A program made the position numbers and the translations under genes. From assembly GCA_045612185.1 (NCBI GenBank), contig JAZKYO010000102.1, positions 1 to 11,179 of the forward strand: 11,179 nucleotides of DNA, in the 5' to 3' direction. Numbering within the stretch: position 1 is the first letter of the stretch; each line of letters opens with the position of its first letter. This document shows positions 4,986 to 11,179 of the stretch, one piece after another. Source of the DNA: RGIG8775 sp045612185. Its GTDB lineage: Bacteria; Bacillota; Clostridia; Oscillospirales; CAG-272. The notes beneath the pieces are model-generated. The model made no database searches, was not told the origin of the DNA, and saw only the letters and a program-made list of their open reading frames with translations.

Positions 4986-6743
4986 ATGTATAGCTACCTT
5001 AAAAATCTTGAAAATCGACTTACTGAAGACCAGAAAGATATCTTAAAGCGCATTTGGGAGCCTACGGTAGTGGAAATACCTCTTGCCGACTCACGAAGAG
5101 ATATTTGCATTTTGCCCGACGGCGAAATACGCTCTTACGGCACTCTCTATGCAAGCCGCCATTTTGCTCAGGACGGACAAGCAGCGTATCTTTCATCTAC
5201 CGACTGTGGACTTTCATGGAGCATAAAATACTCCCACGGAAAAATGAATTCCTGCACCTATCTCGAAAAGGCCGGAATATATATCACCGTCTGCGACACC
5301 TACAACAATAACAAAGGAATAGATAGCGGGCTTTATGTTTACCGTTCGCACATCGGTCCGGATGACTCCAATCCTGAAGTAACAAAGCTCAGCGATGAAA
5401 GATATATAGACTCTTTCCTTCCCCAGCAGTCATTTTTCACCGATCGCATCTGGTTCACTACACAGCTTAACGGTAATCCTGTATTTTTCTATTCTGACGA
5501 TTTTGGTAAAAGCTGGGAAAGGCGAGAATTTCCTGCTCCCCACAATTTTGAAACGGTATTCCCCCATAAAGGGCTTCGCTGGTGCAAAGGAAGCGGATGT
5601 GAACCTTATGTTGTGGAGCTTAACAAGGATAAAATGATGATGATAATCCGCACCCCCATGGATTGCTTTTACAAGTCCTATTCTTATGATGGCGGCGACA
5701 GTTGGACAACACCTGAGCCTTCCACCTTCTACGGCACCGACACCACCGCCTTTTTGCTCCGCCTTACCGATGGCAGAATAATCACCTTCTGGAATAACAC
5801 AAAGCCCTTGGCTCAGCCTAATCACAAGGCGACCATGCCATACGCAGGCGAGTGCGTAGAAGCCGGCACAGGCGAAAATGCCTTTACAAACCGCGACGCC
5901 GCCCATGCTGCAATCACCGAGGACGGCGAAAACTTTATCGGCTACCGCGAAATCATCTTAAATGAAGCCCGTAACCATTCTGATTTTCGTTATATTGGAG
6001 GTGCAAAATCCTCTCTCGATAAAAGCGTTCATCAGTATCAGGCGTTTGAGCTGCCTTTTAATAAGGTTCTGGTTTCGGTAGGCCAGAATAAAGCCTCCCG
6101 TCGACTCATCATTTTCGATATAAATTGGCTCTACGAAACCGAAAGAGCCGAGGATTTCCTCAAGGGAATAGGCGGCCTTACCACCCACACCTTCCTTAAA
6201 AGCATATCGGGTTGTCATTGTGCAGAAGTGGGTAATGGTCACTGTGCTTGGAATCGCACCTATAACGCCTATCCTATGCCTGACCCTGACGGCGGATACG
6301 GTGAAGTATTGAGCATTTCCAAGCATCATGATGACCGCCTCATTAATGATATCGGCGGAGCCTGTTGGAATTTCCCCGCATCGAAGCAGGGCAGAGTAAG
6401 CATTGAACTGAAGATTACGGAAAAATCAGCAAGATTTATACTTTCTGATCGTTGGTACAACACCTGCGACCCCTACGCTGCATATCAGTCACCCTTCTGG
6501 TTTGAGCTTGACAAGTCAGATGTGGGCGAAAAATTTGTTGTGGTCAATATCGACTATGACACTGAAAAAGCAGTGGCAAATATTCTTATAGATGAGAAGC
6601 CCATCTTTAAGGTGAAGATGACTGTGGATTGTCCCACGGGCATATCCTACCTTATCCTCCAATGCACTCCTGACGGTGATAGCCAAGGTTTTTATGTGAA
6701 ATCCCTTAAAAAACGAAAAATTTTTAAGAGATTGGATATCTAA
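4986..6743 (+). CDS. sialidase-fold (Asp-box beta-propeller) protein
   Basis: A 585-aa protein of the sialidase superfamily. Three good Asp-boxes (S-x-D-x-G-x-x-W) are visible at residues 71-78 (STDCGLSW), 170-177 (SDDFGKSW) and 233-240 (SYDGGDSW), with a worn fourth at 311-317 (TEDGENF). Residues 25-385 would form a six-bladed propeller. R37/R38 on the first strand and R222 before the third Asp-box are candidate carboxylate-binding arginines, but no FRIP motif is seen. A beta-rich domain (about 400-585) follows and begins with a Cys/His cluster (C410, H411, C412, H419, C420). There is no signal peptide, so it is probably cytoplasmic and would act on imported oligosaccharides if it is a glycosidase. 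True sialidase activity is unproven, and other glycosidases share the fold. It is monocistronic, with its own promoter and terminator. Confidence 0.85.
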   Translation: MYSYLKNLENRLTEDQKDILKRIWEPTVVEIPLADSRRDICILPDGEIRSYGTLYASRHFAQDGQAAYLSSTDCGLSWSIKYSHGKMNSCTYLEKAGIYITVCDTYNNNKGIDSGLYVYRSHIGPDDSNPEVTKLSDERYIDSFLPQQSFFTDRIWFTTQLNGNPVFFYSDDFGKSWERREFPAPHNFETVFPHKGLRWCKGSGCEPYVVELNKDKMMMIIRTPMDCFYKSYSYDGGDSWTTPEPSTFYGTDTTAFLLRLTDGRIITFWNNTKPLAQPNHKATMPYAGECVEAGTGENAFTNRDAAHAAITEDGENFIGYREIILNEARNHSDFRYIGGAKSSLDKSVHQYQAFELPFNKVLVSVGQNKASRRLIIFDINWLYETERAEDFLKGIGGLTTHTFLKSISGCHCAEVGNGHCAWNRTYNAYPMPDPDGGYGEVLSISKHHDDRLINDIGGACWNFPASKQGRVSIELKITEKSARFILSDRWYNTCDPYAAYQSPFWFELDKSDVGEKFVVVNIDYDTEKAVANILIDEKPIFKVKMTVDCPTGISYLILQCTPDGDSQGFYVKSLKKRKIFKRLDI

Positions 6744-6765
6744 ATCGGTGCAACTTGCCAAAGAA

Positions 6766-6800
6766 AGCCTTGATACTCATGGTATCAAGGCTCTTTTTTT
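6766..6800 (+). terminator. strong terminator after the propeller gene
   Basis: AGCCTTGATAC (6766-6776) pairs perfectly with GTATCAAGGCT (6782-6792), 5-nt loop, followed by CTTTTTTT (6793-6800). It lies 22 nt past the TAA stop. Confidence 0.93.
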
Positions 6801-6840
6801 ATTTTTCCGCCATTCCTGTCTATTCCTGGTTAGACCGAAT

Positions 6841-6867
6841 TTTTTGGACGGTTTTTGGACGGTTTTT
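6841..6867. repeat. tandem 11-bp repeat
   Basis: TTTTTGGACGG occurs twice in direct succession (6841-6851, 6852-6862) and is followed by another TTTTT. It is located between two terminator-like hairpins. The function is unknown, and slippage is a simple explanation. Confidence 0.8.
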
Positions 6868-6875
6868 CTGATTTT

Positions 6876-6908
6876 ACGCCTTTTTCCGTGGTCGGAGAGG
6901 CGTTTTTT
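6876..6908 (+). terminator. second terminator-like hairpin
   Basis: ACGCCT (6876-6881) pairs with AGGCGT (6898-6903), with an inner CCG/CGG stem and a TGGT loop, followed by TTTTTT through 6908. No gene lies between it and the previous terminator, so it is a back-up or the end of a lost or unrecognised transcript. Confidence 0.55.
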
Positions 6909-7102
6909 GTGTATGGATTTGTAGAGGTATATATATAATGATAAAGAATTACCACTCACTGGCAAAAAGCTTTAGTACTCAGTTAAGCAAAATTTGATAT
7001 CCCCAAGGTTCGCTTTTGGCTATTTCATCATCGCTTTTGACTTTTATTCGTTTTTTGCGGTGTGCTATAATAAAGCAGTTATTTCTAATAACATCAAAAT
7101 TA

Positions 7103-7132
7103 TTGCATATCCGAAACAATAGCTTGCATATC
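7103..7132. repeat. 9-bp direct repeat 21 bp apart
   Basis: TTGCATATC at 7103-7111 and 7124-7132, start to start 21 bp or two helical turns, just upstream of the -35 of the secreted protein's promoter (7154). The position and phasing would suit a dimeric activator. The regulator is unknown. Confidence 0.4.
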
Positions 7133-7153
7133 TATTTGGCTTTTTTTTTAAAC

Positions 7154-7182
7154 TTTACATCGTTCAAAAAGTTATGTATAAT
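7154..7182 (+). promoter_or_regulatory. promoter of the secreted protein gene
   Basis: TTTACA (7154-7159), 17-nt spacer, TATAAT (7177-7182). A near-copy of the -10 region follows: TGTATAATAATA at 7175-7186 and again at 7189-7200. The ribosome site GAGGAG (7217-7222) is 6 nt before the ATG. Confidence 0.75.
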
Positions 7183-7228
7183 AATACATGTATAATAATA
7201 ATTGACAAAAAACAATGAGGAGAAAAAC

Positions 7229-10200
7229 ATGAAAAACATCACTCGCTTTTGGGCTTTGGTACTGGCTGTTCTTATGATACTGCCCATGCTGTACATCCCA
7301 ACATTCGCCGAAACAGAGCAAACTCTGCCCGAGTACGGTGACTACTACTATCACTACGACTTTGAAAACTATGAAAGCGGCGGATTTACCGGCTACGATG
7401 CATATTTCAAAAGCGCAACCGCTACGACTGCCGATGGCTTGAAATGTAACACCGTAAACGACGGTTCGCTTAACGCAACTAATGGCGGTACGTCCACCAT
7501 AATGTATGAAAACGGCAACGCATATCTGCACCAGACCTTTGACAAAGCAAGCAGTACAAGCGGTGCGAGAATAGGAACGTTTCCTTTAGGCACAAAAATC
7601 CTTGCCAATGCCGTTGCTGTTGATTTCAAATTCAGAGCTAACGGAACTTCTGCTGACACAAAGAAAATAAATCTTGTCGAGATACGCAGGGGCGGAAGTG
7701 CGACCTGCAAAGCAATTCTCCAAACTGACGGAATGGGAAGAATCTACGTTGCAAACGTTGACGTTCCTGTAATCAACCCTGTATACACCCCCGTGTCGGG
7801 AGAGTTTACCGATATTTCTGTCCGTTGGTATGATAATACGAATACTGTAAGTGTGTACATAAACGGAACTCCCATAGTTGAAAGTGCAAGAATAACCACC
7901 GACTTCAGAACGAAAGATTATGTCTCCAAAACTTGGAATGACAGCTTTCTTGCAAAGGACTTCTCTCTTGTAAACTCAAGCACAGGCTCTGTTCAGCTTC
8001 TGAGCGTAGGTGTAACAAATTTAAGCTGGAGCTTTGATATTGATGACATAAAGATGTATCAAATAGCAACTCCCGAGGGGCTCAGATACTACTATCAAAA
8101 CAATTTCGAGGGACTTAACAGCTTAACAGACCTTGCAACAAAACAAGATACCGAAATAAAAACAGACAGCTCGCATATTTTTGTGAGTGGAAATACTAAT
8201 TTGGTGAAAGCCAAAGAAAACGGAAACTCCTATCTGAAAATGTCAAACGGTGACTGGTTCGGAATTAAAGACCAACAGTATCAGTTTTTGTCCTCCTCAT
8301 CGTGGGTTATTGAATTTGACATAAAGAATACCACGCATGGTGAGTCCTCACTTCTTCCTATAGTCACCTATGAAGACGGAGGCTTGGGAAATATATCTTA
8401 TGCTCTTTATTTAGACAAAGACGGAAATCTTTATACCGCGAAGGATACCTCAAAGCGTATCGCGGGAGTCAACGTAAGCGGCAACGAGTGGACGCACATA
8501 GCGGTACTTTGCGTAAACGATATGACAAACGCAGATAAATTTGGAAGCTTTAATTCGTCAACCACGGCATCTCCAATCACACTTAGAAGAACCTATGCCT
8601 TTTACATAGATGGCAAATACGTTGGTGCGACAGAGCCTAAGGATATATACACTTGGAACATCTCTACAGGTAAGAGAACGCTTAACGGATATGATATATC
8701 TTCAATAACCGATTATACGGTAGACGGAACGACGGTTACTGCACTTGCTACAAGCGGACTTACCGTGGTTGACAGCACAACAACAGCTAACCATACCATA
8801 TACAAGTCTACCGACGGTCTTACATACTACGACGTAGAGTATACCGATTCGACAAAGCAAACGCAAAAAGCATACTCTGTTATGACACTCACATCCACAA
8901 ATGTTGGCGGACGCGGCGAATACGTAGGCTTGTTCTATACAAAAAGCAGCGTTGTGGCTTCTCTTGATAACATCAAGCTTTACGAGGGCAACTACCCAAT
9001 ATTTATGACAGAAAATGCGGTGAAGGAGCAAGACGGAACACTCCTTGATATTAACTTTGGAAGCTACACGTTTGCCAATCACGACAAGTCGATCGTAACC
9101 GATGCAAGCAAAGAAATGCACGGAATTATCGTTGAATCGAACAACTTTAATATCAGCAACCTGGTAAAAAAATACGATGCATCGGGCGAAGCAATAACGA
9201 CCAACTACGGTGACACCGACTACGTAAATATGACTATACGCAATGGCTGGCAAGATATCTTCTTCCCCTACAGCGCTACGGGTGTTTACTCTTTTGAGCA
9301 CAAAGTAAAGAACGTTGTCCCCGATAAGGTAGGAGAAAAAATCTCTTTCTTTACTATAAGACGTGAAAATGCCTCGGGCAGTGCAACGTCACAGCCGCTT
9401 GTCAAAGCACAAAAGAATGAGGACGGAAGCGTACAGCTCTATACTCACTATAACGACACCAATAAAGGAAGACCACTTTACTATAAGAACGGTTCTCCCG
9501 CACTTTTGGCGGGTGATAATTGGCAGACAATTAAAGTTATATATGACGAAAGCTTTAAGATAGATGCTTCAAGACCTCTTGTATCCTTCTACCTTGACGG
9601 ACAGCTTTTGTATCTTGATACAGAAGGGAAAACTCCTGCTAAAGATATAGCCAACAGTTTTAACGGTGTATCGGGTAAGCGCTATACGCCCAATCAACGC
9701 ATACGCTTTTATTACGGTGACCTTTCGGAAGGAACACTTGATATTAAATCCTTGACTATCAAATCTGTCGGAGAAAAGAAAACAGAAATGAAAGAGCTTG
9801 AAGCTGACATCACACTTAAAAACAGTGTTACTGTTATTGAATCGGCAATAAGCTTTACTCCTTATTCCGCAATGTCTGACAGCTATTATCCGCTTATCGA
9901 ACTTAATAGAACAAACGAAAACACAACACGTGCACTCGGTCTTGTTTATACAGAAGCAAACGACGGTCTGCTTTATATCAAGGATCTTGACGGCAATTAC
10001 GTAGTATTGCGTGACGAAAACGAAAATGCGATAGAAATCAGCTCCGACGCAGAGAACCCCACAAATATAGCTATCGTCTATGATGACGTAACAGGCTTGG
10101 CAAGATACTACGTTGACGGATTCGTTCCGTATTTCGGCGACGAAATGACCTCCGCTTCCAATATTCAGGTAGCTGACCTTGATTTCTACAGACTTTCCGC

Positions 10201-11179
10201 TACCGATGAAAGCATATCGGTATTGAAAACCACGGCCGACGGATTTACGGTAAGCGTTGTGGCATCGGCATACAATACAAACTACTCGGGAACGTCTGAA
10301 ATCGTTGCTCTTCAAGAGGGAGAGTCAACAAATGACATAAGACTTCTCGCGGGCATAGATTCTCCCTATTACAGCACCGCGGGCTTTGAGTTTGAGGCGT
10401 ATATGGGCGGTGTCTCGCAAGGAATAAAAGATGTTAACAGCTCGGCTATTTACGCAAGCATAAAAGCTGGAAATGATACCGTAACTGCTTCCGAAATGTA
10501 CGGCTACAACTATTTTTCTGTAGTGTCAATAACGGGTATTCCGTACGGCTTAGCTCAAAACAGCTACGTAATGGCACGTCCCTATACTGTTGTCGGCGGT
10601 ATCAAGACCTATGGCGAAAGTGCAAAAATTGTGCTTTCCGACAAGGGACACTATTTTGACGAAGCGTACAACGCAACTGTTGTTTCCGAAAACAAAGAGC
10701 TCTTTGAATGTTCGGAAATCGAAAGCTATGAGGGTAACGGTCTTGCGTTTAATAACCAAGGCGCGATATTCAACTTTAATGCAAACTGTAGCGGCAAGGT
10801 TTATATAAGCCTTGATTCTTCTCGAGGTCTTGCGAGTGTTGACGAATCGGTATTTGAGCTTACAGTTGACGGCAAGACAAGCGAAATAAGACTTCCCATA
10901 GGCAGAAATCATGTTCTCCTTGCGGAGGTTGAGGACGGCAGTCACGCATTCAGTATCAAGAAGATAAGCGGTGGTGATTTCGTCCGCATAAACAGCGTAA
11001 CGCTTGACGGTGAATACACAGAACCCGCGCTTACCGCGGTGGAAAACGGCGTTATCGTAAAGGTAAGTGAGCCGACCTCGGGTAAAGAGTACGGCAACGT
11101 TACCGTATACGTTCAAACCACCGATGAAAGCGGTAAATACTATATTGAATATCCTTTCCTCTATCAAAGAAATAAGGGT
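7229..11179 (+). CDS. large secreted LamG-module protein (3' end missing)
   Basis: The frame is open for 1317 codons to the window edge, so the C-terminus is missing. Residues 1-27 are a signal peptide (KN..R, hydrophobic core, TFA then E28). Four LamG/concanavalin-like modules follow (about 40-280, 285-595, 605-855, 858-995). Each carries a paired-strand signature ending in VYING (209-213), FYIDG (458-462), FYLDG (787-791) or RYYVDG (959-964), preceded by a motif such as WTHIAV or WQTIKV, and ends with a strand like DDIKMYQ. Residues about 1000-1150 (with DIRLLAGIDS, YNYFSVVSITGIP and VMARPYTVV) resemble repeats of very large surface proteins in gut Clostridia. Residues 1153-1317 look like a jelly roll, possibly the N-terminal domain of a CE2-type esterase. 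It is probably cell-surface and glycan-binding. Any catalytic or anchoring domain would lie beyond the window. Confidence 0.9.
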   Translation, partial: MKNITRFWALVLAVLMILPMLYIPTFAETEQTLPEYGDYYYHYDFENYESGGFTGYDAYFKSATATTADGLKCNTVNDGSLNATNGGTSTIMYENGNAYLHQTFDKASSTSGARIGTFPLGTKILANAVAVDFKFRANGTSADTKKINLVEIRRGGSATCKAILQTDGMGRIYVANVDVPVINPVYTPVSGEFTDISVRWYDNTNTVSVYINGTPIVESARITTDFRTKDYVSKTWNDSFLAKDFSLVNSSTGSVQLLSVGVTNLSWSFDIDDIKMYQIATPEGLRYYYQNNFEGLNSLTDLATKQDTEIKTDSSHIFVSGNTNLVKAKENGNSYLKMSNGDWFGIKDQQYQFLSSSSWVIEFDIKNTTHGESSLLPIVTYEDGGLGNISYALYLDKDGNLYTAKDTSKRIAGVNVSGNEWTHIAVLCVNDMTNADKFGSFNSSTTASPITLRRTYAFYIDGKYVGATEPKDIYTWNISTGKRTLNGYDISSITDYTVDGTTVTALATSGLTVVDSTTTANHTIYKSTDGLTYYDVEYTDSTKQTQKAYSVMTLTSTNVGGRGEYVGLFYTKSSVVASLDNIKLYEGNYPIFMTENAVKEQDGTLLDINFGSYTFANHDKSIVTDASKEMHGIIVESNNFNISNLVKKYDASGEAITTNYGDTDYVNMTIRNGWQDIFFPYSATGVYSFEHKVKNVVPDKVGEKISFFTIRRENASGSATSQPLVKAQKNEDGSVQLYTHYNDTNKGRPLYYKNGSPALLAGDNWQTIKVIYDESFKIDASRPLVSFYLDGQLLYLDTEGKTPAKDIANSFNGVSGKRYTPNQRIRFYYGDLSEGTLDIKSLTIKSVGEKKTEMKELEADITLKNSVTVIESAISFTPYSAMSDSYYPLIELNRTNENTTRALGLVYTEANDGLLYIKDLDGNYVVLRDENENAIEISSDAENPTNIAIVYDDVTGLARYYVDGFVPYFGDEMTSASNIQVADLDFYRLSATDESISVLKTTADGFTVSVVASAYNTNYSGTSEIVALQEGESTNDIRLLAGIDSPYYSTAGFEFEAYMGGVSQGIKDVNSSAIYASIKAGNDTVTASEMYGYNYFSVVSITGIPYGLAQNSYVMARPYTVVGGIKTYGESAKIVLSDKGHYFDEAYNATVVSENKELFECSEIESYEGNGLAFNNQGAIFNFNANCSGKVYISLDSSRGLASVDESVFELTVDGKTSEIRLPIGRNHVLLAEVEDGSHAFSIKKISGGDFVRINSVTLDGEYTEPALTAVENGVIVKVSEPTSGKEYGNVTVYVQTTDESGKYYIEYPFLYQRNKG

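Larger units (their letters stand above)
6801..7153. other. gene-free AT-rich stretch with repeats
   Basis: No supported gene between the two plus-strand genes (485 nt from stop to start). In order it holds the 6766-6800 terminator, a tandem 11-mer (6841-6867), a second terminator-like hairpin (6876-6908), an isolated TATAAT at 6934-6939 with no good -35, an extended -10 sequence TGCTATAAT (7073-7081), and a 9-bp direct repeat TTGCATATC (7103-7111, 7124-7132). Small open frames here have no ribosome sites or recognisable content. Confidence 0.6.

Noticed and set aside
8702..11167. Minus-strand frames of about 200-250 codons opposite the secreted protein
   Set aside because: They are shadows of a continuous 1317-codon plus-strand frame that has a signal peptide, promoter, ribosome site and domain repeats.

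Overview
The window looks like chromosomal DNA from a Gram-positive, anaerobic, gut-type member of the Clostridia (Oscillospiraceae-like or a related uncultured lineage). This is an inference. It rests on purine-rich AGGAGG-type ribosome sites, six near-consensus TTGACA-N17-TATAAT promoters, a lipobox lipoprotein made of Cys-rich repeats, a large secreted protein built from LamG-like modules, and tRNAs with encoded CCA ends. No mobile element, CRISPR array or rRNA was seen.

Left part (1-4388), all on the minus strand. In transcription order: an uncharacterised 324-aa protein (3414-4388) with its own promoter; a two-gene operon (3305 down to 958) of a two-helix membrane protein followed 2 nt later by a lipoprotein with about eight Cys/His repeats; and a Cof-type HAD phosphatase (155-889) with its own promoter. 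I see no terminator between the lipoprotein gene and the HAD gene, so read-through is possible. A hairpin at 70-110 can terminate in both directions.

Middle (4389-4985). Divergent promoters serve the 324-aa gene on the left and a tRNA-Leu(UAA) / initiator tRNA-Met pair on the right, followed by a terminator. The initiator tRNA has two odd features: an A1-A72 mismatch and an extra U in the T stem. Next comes about 230 nt of gene-free DNA with a hairpin, an extended -10 promoter and an operator-like inverted repeat at the likely start of the next transcript.

Right part (4986-11179), plus strand. A single 585-aa sialidase-fold (Asp-box beta-propeller) protein without a signal peptide ends in a strong terminator. 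After 485 nt of gene-free, AT-rich DNA with repeats and promoters comes a secreted multidomain protein of at least 1317 residues that runs off the window end. It has a signal peptide, four LamG/concanavalin-like modules, a region resembling cell-surface repeats of gut Clostridia, and a last jelly-roll-like domain. The propeller protein and the secreted protein suggest host or plant glycan handling, but no catalytic domain is proven. The least explained pieces are the Cys/His-repeat lipoprotein operon, the 324-aa protein and the altered initiator tRNA.
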